From assembly GCF_022419185.1 (NCBI RefSeq), contig NZ_JAJOZK010000009.1, positions 1 through 64,000 on the forward strand: a DNA stretch of 64,000 bases. Direction: 5' to 3'. Under the pieces are notes generated by a model. It did not search any database, was not told the DNA's origin, and worked only from the letters and a program-made list of their open reading frames with translations. The stretch is from Thermomonas flagellata. Lineage in GTDB: Bacteria; Pseudomonadota; Gammaproteobacteria; Xanthomonadales; Xanthomonadaceae. The position numbers and the translations under genes are program-made. Below, in pieces: positions 20,831-31,969 of this stretch (the stretch's first letter is position 1; each line of letters begins with the position of its first letter).

Positions 20831-20837
20831 TATCATA
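20831..20837. promoter_or_regulatory. Symmetric -10 element between typA and ppiB
   Basis: TATCATA reads TATCAT on the plus strand (38 bases before the ppiB ATG) and TATGAT on the minus strand (about 60 bases before the typA ATG). It sits between CCCG and CGGG arms. One element could serve both divergent genes, as described for symmetric bacterial promoters. Confidence 0.45.
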
Positions 20838-20873
20838 CGGGAACCGGGCGATCCCCGCCCGCAGGAGCGCCCC

Positions 20874-21368
20874 ATGTCCCTCACCGCCATCCTCGACACC
20901 GACCGCGGCCCGATCCGCATCGAACTGGCCGCCGCCGAGGCGCCGCTGACCGTGGCCAACTTCGTCAACCTGGCCCGGCGCGGCTTCTACGACGGCCTCA
21001 CCTTCCACCGCGTGATCGCCGACTTCATGATCCAGGGCGGCTGCCCGGAGGGCAGCGGCCGCGGCGGCCCCGGCTACCGCTTCGAGGACGAGACCGGCAA
21101 CGGCCTGCGCCACGAGCGCGGGGTGCTGTCGATGGCCAATGCCGGCCCCAACACCAATGGCAGCCAGTTCTTCATCACCCACGTGCCCTGCGGCTGGCTG
21201 GACGGCAAGCACACCGTGTTCGGCAAGGTGGTCGCCGGCATGGACGTGGTGGACGCGGTGCGCCAGGGCGACGTGATCCGGTCGGTGACGATCGAGGGCG
21301 ACGCCGAGGCGGCGCTGGCGGCCAAGGCCGACCGCGTGGCCGAGTGGAACAAGATCCTGGCGGCCTGA
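20874..21368 (+). CDS. ppiB: Cyclophilin-type peptidyl-prolyl isomerase
   Basis: This 164-residue protein has no signal peptide, so it is the cytoplasmic (PpiB) type. Cyclophilin active-site residues are visible in [15 protein letters not shown] (catalytic Arg), [10 protein letters not shown] and [12 protein letters not shown]. It speeds cis/trans isomerisation of prolyl bonds. ATG 20874 follows GCAGGAGCG. It is divergent from typA and is followed by a GC-rich palindrome and the aminotransferase promoter. Confidence 0.94.
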   Translation: MSLTAILDTDRGPIRIELAAAEAPLTVANFVNLARRGFYDGLTFHRVIADFMIQGGCPEGSGRGGPGYRFEDETGNGLRHERGVLSMANAGPNTNGSQFFITHVPCGWLDGKHTVFGKVVAGMDVVDAVRQGDVIRSVTIEGDAEAALAAKADRVAEWNKILAA

Positions 21369-21485
21369 TCCCGTCCCGCGCCGGCCGCCGCGCGGCCGGC
21401 CGGCGCGGGTGGCTGTGCTAGCATTCGCCGCATCCTCCCAACGTGGCAGCGCCGCCTCCGGCGGCGGTCGCCGAGGTTCCCCACG

Positions 21486-22685
21486 ATGCCCCAGCTCGCC
21501 CGGCGCATGAGCCGCGCCAAGCCCAGTGCGATCATGGCGGTGGCCGAGAAGGCCAAGCGCCTGAAGGCCGAAGGCCGCGACATCATCAGCTTCTCGATCG
21601 GCGTCCCCAACTTCCTGCCCGGCGAGCACGTGTATGCCGCGGCGCGCGAGGCGCTGGCCAAGGACAGCGGCCAGTACGGCAGCAACCGCGGCAGCGACCG
21701 CCTGCTGGACGCCTTCCTCGCCCACCTGGAGGGGCTCGGCCTGACCGGCTACGGCCGGGTCAACTGCGCCACCGGGATCGGCGCCAAGCATGTGATCTAC
21801 AACCTGGCCGAGGTGCTGCTCGACGAGGGCGACACCATCGCCTTCGCGGTGCCGTACTGGACCAGCTACCTGGACATCGCCGAGATCGTCGGCGCGCGCG
21901 TCGAGCTGCTGCCGTGCCCGCCCGAGCAGGACTACAAGCTGACCCCGGCCCAGCTGGACGCGGCGCTGGCGCGCAAGCCCAAGGTGTTCCTGTTCAACAA
22001 CCCGAACAACCCGACCGGGATGGCCTACACCGCGGCCGAGGTCGACGCCCTGGCCGAGGTGGTGGCGCGCCACCCGGACACCTGGGTGATCACCGACGAC
22101 ATCTACAACCGGATGGTGTTCGACGGCATCGGCTACCGCAATTTCCTGCACAGCCGGCCGGAGCTGCGCGAGCGGGTGATCTTCATCGACTCGCTGTCCA
22201 AGACCTACGGCATGCCCGGCTGGCGGGTCGGTTTCATGGCCGGCCCGGAGGCGGTGGCCGCCGCGGTCACCACCATGAACTCTAACCACATCACCAACAT
22301 CCCGGAGATCGTCACCGCCGCCGCGATCGCCGCGCTGGAGGGCCCGCAGGACGTGCCGGCCGCCAAGTGCGCGGAGTTCCAGGCGCGCCGCGACCAGGTG
22401 ATGGCCGCGCTGGCGGCGATCCCGGGCATCGTCTGCCCGCGCCCGCAGGGGGCGTTCTACGTGTTCCCCGACGTCAGCGCGTATTTCGGCAAGTCGCACG
22501 CCGGGCGCCGGATCGAGAACGACGTGGACCTGTGCAACGCGCTGCTGGAGGCCAAGGGCGTCGCCTGCGTGCCGGGCTCGGCGTTCGGCGAGCCGCGCGC
22601 GCTGCGGATCAGCTACACCTGCCCGGCGGCGCAGCTGGCGCCGGGCCTGCAGCGGTTCGCCGAGTTCTTCGCCGAACTGTCCTGA
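21486..22685 (+). CDS. Class I pyridoxal-phosphate aminotransferase (aspartate aminotransferase-like)
   Basis: This 399-residue fold-type I aminotransferase has [13 protein letters not shown] (cofactor-ring and carboxylate contacts), [12 protein letters not shown], the Schiff-base Lys239 in [14 protein letters not shown] and a C-terminal LRISYTC arginine. It resembles the I-beta aspartate aminotransferases. The location before malate dehydrogenase fits an oxaloacetate/aspartate role, but substrate choice is inferred. A TAGCAT -10 at 21419-21424 precedes it. ATG 21507 is an alternative start. Confidence 0.88.
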   Translation: MPQLARRMSRAKPSAIMAVAEKAKRLKAEGRDIISFSIGVPNFLPGEHVYAAAREALAKDSGQYGSNRGSDRLLDAFLAHLEGLGLTGYGRVNCATGIGAKHVIYNLAEVLLDEGDTIAFAVPYWTSYLDIAEIVGARVELLPCPPEQDYKLTPAQLDAALARKPKVFLFNNPNNPTGMAYTAAEVDALAEVVARHPDTWVITDDIYNRMVFDGIGYRNFLHSRPELRERVIFIDSLSKTYGMPGWRVGFMAGPEAVAAAVTTMNSNHITNIPEIVTAAAIAALEGPQDVPAAKCAEFQARRDQVMAALAAIPGIVCPRPQGAFYVFPDVSAYFGKSHAGRRIENDVDLCNALLEAKGVACVPGSAFGEPRALRISYTCPAAQLAPGLQRFAEFFAELS

Positions 22686-22695
22686 CCGACTTCCG

Positions 22696-22715
22696 GGCGC
22701 GCCGCGCGCGCCTTT
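22696..22715 (+). terminator. Weak hairpin terminator after the aminotransferase
   Basis: GGCGCGC (22696-22702) pairs with GCGCGCC (22706-22712) around CGC and is followed by TTT. The T-run is short, so some read-through into mdh, 22 bases on, is likely. Confidence 0.4.
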
Positions 22716-22737
22716 CCCACCGCGAGGATCCCGTCCC

Positions 22738-23724
22738 ATGAAAGCCCCCGTTCGTGTCGCCGTGACCGGTGCCGCCGGCCAGATCGGCTACGCCCTGCTG
22801 TTCCGCATCGCCTCCGGCGAGATGCTCGGCAAGGACCAGCCGGTGATCCTGCAGATGCTGGAGCTGCCGCTGGACAAGGCGCAGGCCGCGCTGAAGGGCG
22901 TGATGATGGAGCTGGAGGACTGCGCGTTCCCGCTGCTGGCGGGGATGGTCGGCACCTCCGACCCGAACGTCGCGTTCAAGGACGCCGATTACGCCCTGCT
23001 GGTCGGCGCGCGCCCGCGCGGGCCCGGCATGGAGCGCAAGGACCTGCTGTTGGAGAACGCCAAGATCTTCATCGAGCAGGGCAAGGCGCTGGACGCCGTC
23101 GCCCGCCGCGACGTCAAGGTGCTGGTGGTCGGCAACCCGGCCAACACCAATGCCTACATCGCCATGAAGTCCGCGCCCGGGCTGCCGGCCAAGAACTTCA
23201 CCGCGATGCTGCGCCTGGACCACAACCGCGCGCTCAGCCAGCTGGCGGCCAAGGCCGGGGTGGCGGTGGCCGACATCGAGCACCTGGTGGTGTGGGGCAA
23301 CCACAGCCCGACCATGTACCCCGACTACCGTTTCGCCACCGCCGGCGGGGTGTCGCTGAAGGACAAGATCGCCGACGCCGACTGGAACGCGAACGTGTTC
23401 ATCCCGACCGTGGGCAAGCGCGGCGCTGCGATCATCGAGGCGCGCGGGCTGTCCTCGGCGGCCTCGGCGGCGAACGCCGCGATCGACCACATGCGCGACT
23501 GGGCGCTCGGCACCGGCGGCAAGTGGGTGACCATGGGCGTGCCCTCGGACGGCAGCTACGGCATCCCGGAGGGGATCATCTACGGCGTGCCGGTGACCTG
23601 CGCGGGCGGCGAGTACACCCGCGTGCAGGACCTGCCGATCGACGCCTTCAGCCGCGAGCGCATGGACAAGACCCTGGCCGAGCTCGAGGAAGAGCGCGCG
23701 GGCGTCGCCCACCTGCTGGGCTGA
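22738..23724 (+). CDS. mdh: Malate dehydrogenase
   Basis: This 328-residue NAD-dependent enzyme of the citric acid cycle has the nucleotide-binding [20 protein letters not shown], the mobile substrate loop [14 protein letters not shown] with its arginines, the NPANTNA motif and the catalytic histidine in [12 protein letters not shown]. The family is the 328-residue type found in Xanthomonas and actinobacteria rather than the shorter E. coli type. A GCGAGGATC site precedes the ATG. Confidence 0.97.
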   Translation: MKAPVRVAVTGAAGQIGYALLFRIASGEMLGKDQPVILQMLELPLDKAQAALKGVMMELEDCAFPLLAGMVGTSDPNVAFKDADYALLVGARPRGPGMERKDLLLENAKIFIEQGKALDAVARRDVKVLVVGNPANTNAYIAMKSAPGLPAKNFTAMLRLDHNRALSQLAAKAGVAVADIEHLVVWGNHSPTMYPDYRFATAGGVSLKDKIADADWNANVFIPTVGKRGAAIIEARGLSSAASAANAAIDHMRDWALGTGGKWVTMGVPSDGSYGIPEGIIYGVPVTCAGGEYTRVQDLPIDAFSRERMDKTLAELEEERAGVAHLLG

Positions 23725-23801
23725 GCGCCGGCATGGCTGCCGGCGATCCATCCGCCGCGCCGGCATGACCGATGGCATGCCGGGCCCGCGGGCCTGGTCG
23801 C

Positions 23802-23807
23802 TACAAT
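23802..23807 (+). promoter_or_regulatory. Putative -10 of the prpBC operon
   Basis: TACAAT, in the context GCTACAATCGCC, lies 24 bases before the prpB ATG. No recognisable -35 and no prpR regulator gene are visible nearby. Confidence 0.45.
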
Positions 23808-23831
23808 CGCCACACTCGCGGAGTCCAATCC

Positions 23832-24713
23832 ATGAGCAGTAGTCCCGGGGCGCGCTTCCGCGCCGCGCTGGCCGCCGAATCGCCGCTGCAGGTGATCGGT
23901 GCGATCAACGCCAACCATGCCTTGCTGGCGCAGCGCGCCGGCTTCCGTGCGCTGTACCTGTCCGGCGGCGGGGTCGCGGCCGGCTCGCTGGGCCTGCCGG
24001 ACCTCGGCATCAACACGCTGGAGGACGTGCTGGTCGACACCCGCCGCATCACCGACGTGTGCGAGTTGCCGCTGCTGGTGGACATCGACACCGGCTTCGG
24101 CCCCAGCGCCTTCAACATCGCGCGTACGGTCCGGAGCCTGATCAAGGCCGGCGCCGCCGCCTGCCACATCGAGGACCAGGTCGGGGCCAAGCGCTGCGGG
24201 CACCGCCCGGGCAAGGAGATCGTGCCGCTGGCGGAGATGGCCGACCGGGTCAAGGCCGCGGCGGACGCGCGCACCGATCCGGCGTTCTTCCTGATCGCGC
24301 GCACCGACGCGATCGCGGTCGAGGGCGTGGAGGCCGCGCTGGAGCGCGCGGTGGCCTGCGTCGAGGCCGGCGCCGACGGCATCTTTGTCGAAGCCGCGCA
24401 CGACCTGCCGACCTACAAGCGGTTCGTGGACGTGCTCAAGGTGCCGGTGCTGGCCAACATCACCGAGTTCGGCAAGACCCCGCTGTACACCCGCGACGAG
24501 CTGGCCGCGGTCGGGGTCGCGATCCAGCTGTTCCCGCTGTCGGCGTTCCGTGCCGCCAACAAGGCCGCCGAGCAGGTGTACCAGGCGATCCGCCGCGACG
24601 GCCACCAGCACGCGGTGCTGGACACCATGCAGACCCGCGAGGAGCTGTACGACCGCATCGGCTACCACGCCTACGAGCAGCGCCTCGACGCGCTGTTCGC
24701 CGGCAAGCACTGA
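23832..24713 (+). CDS. prpB: 2-Methylisocitrate lyase
   Basis: This 293-residue member of the isocitrate lyase/PEP mutase family splits methylisocitrate into pyruvate and succinate, the last step of the methylcitrate cycle for propionate. It has the [16 protein letters not shown] stretch, metal site DIDTGFG, the catalytic cysteine in [12 protein letters not shown] and the FVEAAHD loop. The C terminus [19 protein letters not shown] is typical of PrpB. prpC follows after 30 bases. Confidence 0.95.
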   Translation: MSSSPGARFRAALAAESPLQVIGAINANHALLAQRAGFRALYLSGGGVAAGSLGLPDLGINTLEDVLVDTRRITDVCELPLLVDIDTGFGPSAFNIARTVRSLIKAGAAACHIEDQVGAKRCGHRPGKEIVPLAEMADRVKAAADARTDPAFFLIARTDAIAVEGVEAALERAVACVEAGADGIFVEAAHDLPTYKRFVDVLKVPVLANITEFGKTPLYTRDELAAVGVAIQLFPLSAFRAANKAAEQVYQAIRRDGHQHAVLDTMQTREELYDRIGYHAYEQRLDALFAGKH

Positions 24714-24743
24714 CCGGGCCACCCGGCCCACGGAGTCCCATCC

Positions 24744-25898
24744 ATGAGCGAGCCTGCCATCGCCCCCGGCATCAAGCCGAAGAAGTCCGTCGCCTTGAGC
24801 GGCACCCTCGCCGGCAACACCGCGCTGTGCACGGTGGGCCGCAGCGGCAACGACCTGCACTACCGCGGCTACGACATCCTCGACCTGGCAGAGGCCTGCG
24901 AGTTCGAGGAGGTCGCGCACCTGCTGGTGCACGGCAAGCTGCCCAACCGCGCCGAGCTGGCCGCCTACAAGGCCAAGCTGAAGGCGCTGCGCGGCATCCC
25001 GGCCGCGGTCAAGGCCGCGCTGGAGGAGCTGCCGCCGTCGGCGCACCCGATGGACGTGATGCGCACCGGCGTCTCGGTGCTGGGCTGCGTGCAGCCGGAG
25101 AAGGACGACCACAACCATCCCGGCGCGCGCGACATCGCCGACAAGCTGATGGCCTGCCTGGGTTCGATGCTGCTGTACTGGTACCACTACAGCCACAACG
25201 GCCGGGTGATCGACGTCGAGACCGACGACGACTCCATCGGCGGCCACTTCCTGCACCTGCTGCACGGCGCGCCGCCGCCGGCCTCCTGGGTGCGCGCGAT
25301 GCACACCTCGCTGATCCTGTATGCCGAGCACGAATTCAACGCCTCCACCTTCACTGCGCGGGTGATCGCGGGGACCGGCAGCGACATGCACTCCTGCATC
25401 GCCGGCGCGATCGGTGCGCTGCGCGGGCCCAAGCACGGCGGCGCCAACGAGGTCGCGTTCGAGGTGCAAAAGCGCTACGAGACGCCGGACGAGGCGGAGG
25501 CCGACATCCGGGCGCGGGTCGAGCGCAAGGAAGTGGTGATCGGCTTCGGCCACCCGGTGTATACCGTGTCCGACCCGCGCAACAAGGTGATCAAGGAAGT
25601 CGCACGCCGGCTCTCGGCCGAGCAGGGCAACATGAAGATGTTCGCCATCGCCGAGCGCCTGGAGGCGGTGATGTGGGACATCAAGAAGATGTTCCCCAAC
25701 CTCGACTGGTTCAGCGCGGTCAGTTACCACATGATGGGCGTGCCCACCGCGATGTTCACCCCGCTGTTCGTGATCGCGCGCACCAGCGGCTGGAGCGCGC
25801 ACGTGATCGAGCAGCGCATCGACGGCAAGATCATCCGCCCGTCCGCGAACTACACCGGGCCGGAAGACCGCCTCTTCGTCCCCCTCGATCAGCGCTGA
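24744..25898 (+). CDS. prpC: 2-Methylcitrate synthase
   Basis: This 384-residue enzyme of the citrate synthase superfamily condenses propionyl-CoA with oxaloacetate. It has [22 protein letters not shown] near the start, the catalytic histidines in [18 protein letters not shown] and IGFGHPVYT, and the ending [18 protein letters not shown]. Pairing with prpB supports PrpC over citrate synthase. The usual next genes (acnD/prpF or prpD) are missing; a small channel gene starts 8 bases later. Confidence 0.95.
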   Translation: MSEPAIAPGIKPKKSVALSGTLAGNTALCTVGRSGNDLHYRGYDILDLAEACEFEEVAHLLVHGKLPNRAELAAYKAKLKALRGIPAAVKAALEELPPSAHPMDVMRTGVSVLGCVQPEKDDHNHPGARDIADKLMACLGSMLLYWYHYSHNGRVIDVETDDDSIGGHFLHLLHGAPPPASWVRAMHTSLILYAEHEFNASTFTARVIAGTGSDMHSCIAGAIGALRGPKHGGANEVAFEVQKRYETPDEAEADIRARVERKEVVIGFGHPVYTVSDPRNKVIKEVARRLSAEQGNMKMFAIAERLEAVMWDIKKMFPNLDWFSAVSYHMMGVPTAMFTPLFVIARTSGWSAHVIEQRIDGKIIRPSANYTGPEDRLFVPLDQR

Positions 25899-25906
25899 AC
25901 CGCGCC

Positions 25907-26407
25907 GTGGACTGGCTGCTGCCGGCCGACCAGGGGATCGAGTACGGCATGGTTGCCGTGGCGACCGTGCTGGTGACGGCGCTGGCGGTGGTCATCCACC
26001 ACCTTGGGCTGGATGCGCTGGCGCGCCGGCTCGGCGGGCGTCGCCACCGCCGCCACCGTTTCGTGATGGCCGGGGTGATCCTGGCCCTGCTCGGCCTGCA
26101 CGTGCTCGAGATCGCCTGCTACGGGGCCGCCTACTGGGGCCTGGACCAGATCCCGGACATGGGCTTCGTCGAGAACCGCCTGAACCTGGGGCATGTGCAC
26201 GGCGGCCCGAACATGGCGCATCTATTCGACGCGATCTACTTCTCGGCGATGGCCTACAGTACGGTCAGCTTCGGCGACGTGGCGCCGACCGGGGCGATGC
26301 GCATCCTCGCCGCGACCGAGGCGATCGCGGGGTTGATCCTGATCGCGTGGTCGGCCAGCTTCACCTACCTCGAGATGTCGCGCATGTGGACGCCGCCGCG
26401 CGAGTGA
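25907..26407 (+). CDS. Small ion channel-like membrane protein
   Basis: This roughly 166-residue protein has a hydrophobic N-terminal segment (MVAVATVLVTALAVVI), a second (FVMAGVILALLGLHVLEIAC), a pore-helix region and a last helix (ILAATEAIAGLILIAWSA). The sequence YSTVSFGD before the last helix resembles the potassium selectivity filter (TVGYGD type), so it looks like an Ion_trans_2 family protein, although ion choice is unknown. The start is uncertain: GTG 25907 gives full coverage and ATG 25949 is an alternative. It is probably co-transcribed with prpC. Confidence 0.7.
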   Translation: MDWLLPADQGIEYGMVAVATVLVTALAVVIHHLGLDALARRLGGRRHRRHRFVMAGVILALLGLHVLEIACYGAAYWGLDQIPDMGFVENRLNLGHVHGGPNMAHLFDAIYFSAMAYSTVSFGDVAPTGAMRILAATEAIAGLILIAWSASFTYLEMSRMWTPPRE

Positions 26408-26429
26408 GCGGCGGCACCTGCGGCGCGCG

Positions 26430-26888
26430 TCAGCCGCGGCGCGGCTTGAGGTTTTGCACCCGGTAGAAGGTGTGGTCGCCGATCGTGGCGACCTGGTAGG
26501 CGGTGCGCCAGTTGGGGCTGGCGATCGCATGCGCGGCGAAGTGGCTGGCCCCGGGCACGATCTCGCGGCGCTGTCCCGGCGGCAGGGCCCAGTTGCGCTG
26601 CGATTCCAGGGCGACGGTGACCGCTTCCGCCCAGGCCTCGGTATTGGCCAGCCGCGTCTGCGGCGGCAGCAGGGTGGGCGCGAACTGGTTGCGCGCGGTC
26701 ACCACCTGGCACACGTTGCGGCCCCATAGGCCGCTGTCGCGGCGGCGCAGGGCGACCTCCGCGACCGCCTGCTGGCCGCGCGGCGACTGGTCGCGCGCCT
26801 CCAGGTAGACGGTGGTGGACAGGCACAGCGAATCGGCCATCGGCTGCGGCAGCACATGCGCCAGCCACAGGATCCACGCCAGTTTCAT
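26430..26888 (-). CDS. SleB-like cell wall hydrolase
   Basis: This 152-residue protein has a short hydrophobic leader (MKLAWILWLAHVLPQP) and the cell wall hydrolase 2 (SleB) domain. The domain runs from LSTTVYLEARDQSPRGQQAVAEVALRR with its key glutamate to GASHFAAHAI and YQVATIGDHTFYRV. Family members cut cortex or septal peptidoglycan; a periplasmic remodelling role is inferred. An AAGGAG site lies 6 bases before ATG 26888. fadH is upstream on the same strand, 269 bases away; that gap holds an AT-rich CTTGA/TCAAG hairpin at 27133-27145 and no gene. Confidence 0.8.
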   Translation of the reverse strand: MKLAWILWLAHVLPQPMADSLCLSTTVYLEARDQSPRGQQAVAEVALRRRDSGLWGRNVCQVVTARNQFAPTLLPPQTRLANTEAWAEAVTVALESQRNWALPPGQRREIVPGASHFAAHAIASPNWRTAYQVATIGDHTFYRVQNLKPRRG

Positions 26889-27157
26889 GTCGGACTCCTT
26901 GCTCCGTTGCGGCGCCGGGCGGGGCATCGGTGGAACGGATGCCGCACGTCGGCGTCATGGCGTACTGGGGAGGGCGGCGGCTCTGCGGCCGCCTTTGCCC
27001 GGGCCACCGCGCCAGGCGGGAGTGGCGGTGGCCGGTGTCCTGCCGAACGCCAGACGCGGGCGGGGCAGGCCGGAAGTGCGCGCACCTTAGGGGCGCGATT
27101 TGGAACGAATGCTGAATGCAATCCGGCAAGCGCTTGATTTTCAAGGCGTGCGCTGGA

Positions 27158-29296
<2,139 letters not shown>

Positions 29297-29410
29297 TAAC
29301 ACGGCTTTCACGGCTCCCGCCCTACCGTGATCGGGATGTCGGGGGCGAGCCGTCTGCATCGCATCACTGTTGGCCTCACCGGTTTCTTTAAAACGATCAA
29401 GGAGCTGCAC

Positions 29411-30496
29411 ATGAAGAAGAAACTCCTCTGCGCTGCCCTGCTGGGCGGTCTGGCGCTGGCCCAGGCGGCGTCCGCTCAGAGCTGGGATGACCGCTGGTAC
29501 GTGTCCGGCTCGACCGGCGTGAACTTCCAGGACAAGGACCGCCACACCGAAGACACGATTTTCGGGACCCTGGGCTTTGGCAAGTTCCTCAGCCCGCACT
29601 TCTCGCTCGATGCCGAGGTCAACTACCAGAACCCGGACAAGAAGGTCAATCCGAATCTGTGGTGGAGCCAGTACGGCGTGTCGCTGGATGGCCGCTACCA
29701 CTTCCGCAACCCGGATTCCAAGTGGTGGCCCTATCTGCGCGGCGGCCTGGGCTGGCAGCGCCATGAGGAGGAGTACAATGCCTTCCCGAACCCGAATTCC
29801 CCGGGCCAGCGCGAAGGCTCCAACCTCGCGGTCAACCTCGGCGCCGGCCTGCAGTTCGATTTTGGCCGCGTCAATATGCGTACCGAGGTCGGCGGCCGGG
29901 TGGACTTCGACGACAAGTCCTGTTGCTCGCGCGCCAACCAGTTCACCGACCTGCTGGCCTCGGTCGGCCTGACCGTGGCCCTGGGTCCGGAGCCGGTCGC
30001 GCCGGTGGCCCCGGCCCCGGCGCCGGCCCCGGCGGCCCCGAGCTGCGCGGATCTGGATGACGACGGCGACGGTGTCAACAACTGCAACGACAAGTGCCCG
30101 AACTCGCAGCCCGGCCAGACCATCGGTCCGGACGGCTGCCCGGTGCCGGTCTCGATCGACCTGAAGGGCGTCAACTTCGACTTCGACAAGGCCACCCTGC
30201 GTCCGGATGCGATCGCCATCCTGAACGAGGCGGTCGAGATCCTGAAGCGCTATCCGGAGCTGAAGGTCGAAGTGGCGGGCAACACCGACCAGTGCGGTAC
30301 CGCCGCCTACAACCAGAAGCTCTCCGAGCGCCGCGCCAAGGTGGTGTACGACTACCTGGTCAAGAACGGCATCGACAGCAGCCGTCTGGCCGGCCCGATC
30401 GGCTACGGTTTCAGCCGCCCGCTGGAGGACAAGGGTCACAAGTACCCGCAGTGCCGCAGCGAGATCAACCGCCGCACCGAGCTGAACTCGCAGTAA
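29411..30496 (+). CDS. ompA: OmpA family outer membrane protein
   Basis: This 361-residue protein has a signal peptide (MKKKLLCAALLGGLALAQAASA), then an outer-membrane beta-barrel region (about residues 22-195) and an Ala/Pro hinge. One thrombospondin type 3-like calcium repeat follows (CADLDDDGDGVNNCNDKCPN). The C-terminal OmpA domain has the NFDFDKATLRPDAIAILNE and NTDQCGTAAYNQKLSERRA motifs, which bind peptidoglycan. AAGGAG lies 6 bases before ATG 29411. It has its own promoter and a strong terminator. Confidence 0.95.
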   Translation: MKKKLLCAALLGGLALAQAASAQSWDDRWYVSGSTGVNFQDKDRHTEDTIFGTLGFGKFLSPHFSLDAEVNYQNPDKKVNPNLWWSQYGVSLDGRYHFRNPDSKWWPYLRGGLGWQRHEEEYNAFPNPNSPGQREGSNLAVNLGAGLQFDFGRVNMRTEVGGRVDFDDKSCCSRANQFTDLLASVGLTVALGPEPVAPVAPAPAPAPAAPSCADLDDDGDGVNNCNDKCPNSQPGQTIGPDGCPVPVSIDLKGVNFDFDKATLRPDAIAILNEAVEILKRYPELKVEVAGNTDQCGTAAYNQKLSERRAKVVYDYLVKNGIDSSRLAGPIGYGFSRPLEDKGHKYPQCRSEINRRTELNSQ

Positions 30497-30524
30497 GCCC
30501 GGCGCCTGCCCTGCAGGCCCATCG

Positions 30525-30556
30525 CGGAGCCCGGCCTTGGCCGGGCTCCGTTTTTT
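30525..30556 (+). terminator. Strong intrinsic terminator of ompA
   Basis: CGGAGCCCGGCC (30525-30536) and GGCCGGGCTCCG (30539-30550) are exact 12-base complements, directly followed by TTTTTT. It is the best terminator in the window and isolates ompA from the next gene. Confidence 0.92.
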
Positions 30557-30585
30557 CGAGGCATGCGCATTACCGAAAAACCCGA

Positions 30586-30615
30586 TTGCAGCACGCGATC
30601 CAGAGCCACTAGACT
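30586..30615 (+). promoter_or_regulatory. Putative promoter of the secreted hypothetical gene
   Basis: TTGCAG (30586-30591) and TAGACT (30610-30615) are 18 bases apart, with the gene's ATG 22 bases after the -10. The position after the ompA terminator supports a new transcript start. Confidence 0.45.
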
Positions 30616-30637
30616 GACCCCGCCGTCGAGAGCCGCC

Positions 30638-31126
30638 ATGCCGATGCCGTCGCGTCGTTTCCCTTGGATCTTGTCCTGCCTGTTGCCACTGGCCATGCCG
30701 GCGCAGGCGCAGGTGTGCACGGCCGAGGTGTTGGCCGCGCTGCCGGTGCGCACCGGCGTACTCAACCCGGTCGCGATCGAACTGGACAACGGCGGCAGCC
30801 AGCTCGGGGTCTCCAGCGGAGTGCTGGGGCAGGCGCTGGACGAGGCGCTGTCGGTCGACAATGTGCTGCTGCGGATCCGGCAGGACGGCTGCCGTGCGTT
30901 GGCCAAGGCGCGTCCCGCGGCGCTGCCGGATCCGAACGATCCGGCGGCCTATAAGCCCAAGACCCAGTTCGACAACACGCCGTGGCGGTTCAACATGACC
31001 CAGAACGGCAAGCGCATGACTGCCGACGAGTTCGACGCATGGATGAAGGCCAAGGGCGTGCGCGTGGTCGGGCGCAAGGACCCGACGCCGGCCGAGGTGC
31101 CGGCCGCGGACGCCCCCAAGCCCTGA
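30638..31126 (+). CDS. Secreted protein of unknown function
   Basis: This 162-residue protein has a signal peptide (PWILSCLLPLAMPAQAQ) and a short mature domain with two cysteines (QVCTAEV and QDGCRAL), perhaps a disulfide pair. A charged C-terminal part reads WRFNMTQNGKRMTADEFDAWMKAKG. I do not recognise the family. It is probably periplasmic. The pseudouridine synthase gene follows in a different frame after about 35 bases. A second ATG at 30644 is possible. Confidence 0.65.
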   Translation: MPMPSRRFPWILSCLLPLAMPAQAQVCTAEVLAALPVRTGVLNPVAIELDNGGSQLGVSSGVLGQALDEALSVDNVLLRIRQDGCRALAKARPAALPDPNDPAAYKPKTQFDNTPWRFNMTQNGKRMTADEFDAWMKAKGVRVVGRKDPTPAEVPAADAPKP

Positions 31127-31161
31127 CCGCGGCGACACCGGCGCGTGGCCATGAGCGCCGG

Positions 31162-31896
31162 GTGGGGCTGGCGCGGGCATTGTCCAAACACGGCATCGCC
31201 TCGCGCACGCAGGCGGCGGCGTGGATTCGCGCCGGGCGGGTGGAGGTCGACGGTCGCTGCGTGCGCGATCCGGAGCACCCGACGACCGCCGGCAGCCGCA
31301 TCCGCATGGATGGCCAGCCTCTCGAGGCGCTGCAGCCGCCGCGCCGTTACCTGATGCTCAACAAGCCGCGCGGCCTGGTGACCACGGCCTGCGACGAGCG
31401 CGGCCGCGACACGGTCTATCGCTGCTTCGACGGCGCCGGGCTCGGCTGGATCGCCCCGGTCGGTCGCCTGGACAAGGCCAGCGAAGGGCTGCTGCTGTTC
31501 AGCAACGACCCGCAGTGGGCGGCGCGGATCACCGATCCGGCGACCGGGCCGCACAAGATCTACCACGTGCAGGTGGACGGCATTCCGGACGCGGGCGTGC
31601 TCGCCGCGATGCGCGCCGGGGTGGACGTCGCGGGCGAGCCTCTGGCGGTGGTCGCGGTGCGCGTCCTGCGTACCGGCACCAAGCAGGCGTGGCTGGAAAT
31701 CGTGCTCGACGAGGGCCGTAACCGCCACCTGCGGCGCCTGCTGCAGGCCTGCGGGTTCGCGGTGCGGCGCCTGCTACGGGTGGCGATCGGGCCCTTGCCG
31801 CTGGGCACGCTGCAGAAGGGCCGCTGGCGCGCGCTCACCCCGCAGGAGGTGGCCGCGCTGGCCGGTGGGCACTGGCCAGCGGGGAATCCGGGCTGA
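31162..31896 (+). CDS. RsuA/RluE-family rRNA pseudouridine synthase
   Basis: This roughly 244-residue enzyme has an N-terminal S4 domain (LARALSKHGIASRTQAAAWI, RAGRVEVDG) followed by the synthase domain. The catalytic aspartate lies in GRLDKASEGLLLFSND, and a C-terminal EGRNRHLRRLL completes the domain. The target uridine is unknown; RluE- and RluB-type members modify 23S rRNA and RsuA modifies 16S. The GTG start at 31162 matches where family members begin; no in-frame ATG exists nearby. Confidence 0.88.
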   Translation: MGLARALSKHGIASRTQAAAWIRAGRVEVDGRCVRDPEHPTTAGSRIRMDGQPLEALQPPRRYLMLNKPRGLVTTACDERGRDTVYRCFDGAGLGWIAPVGRLDKASEGLLLFSNDPQWAARITDPATGPHKIYHVQVDGIPDAGVLAAMRAGVDVAGEPLAVVAVRVLRTGTKQAWLEIVLDEGRNRHLRRLLQACGFAVRRLLRVAIGPLPLGTLQKGRWRALTPQEVAALAGGHWPAGNPG

Positions 31897-31969
31897 GCGC
31901 ACGCCGCCGGCTTGCCGCCGGTGGCCGGTGCTGGGCACACTCGACGGGCCTCCCGCCCGCACCCGCCCC

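Noticed and set aside
20772-22739. Minus-strand frame upstream of typA that would extend it by about 650 codons
   Set aside because: It lies antisense to ppiB and the aminotransferase. TypA similarity begins at ATG 20771 and the family length is reached from there.
26889-27157. Small gene in the AT-richer gap between the SleB-like gene and fadH
   Set aside because: The short frames on both strands are Arg/Ala-rich with no ribosome-binding site or motif; only a short CTTGA/TCAAG hairpin stands out.
31140-31153. ATG near 31151 as the start of the pseudouridine synthase
   Set aside because: It is not in the reading frame of the S4/synthase domains; GTG 31162 is in frame and fits family length.
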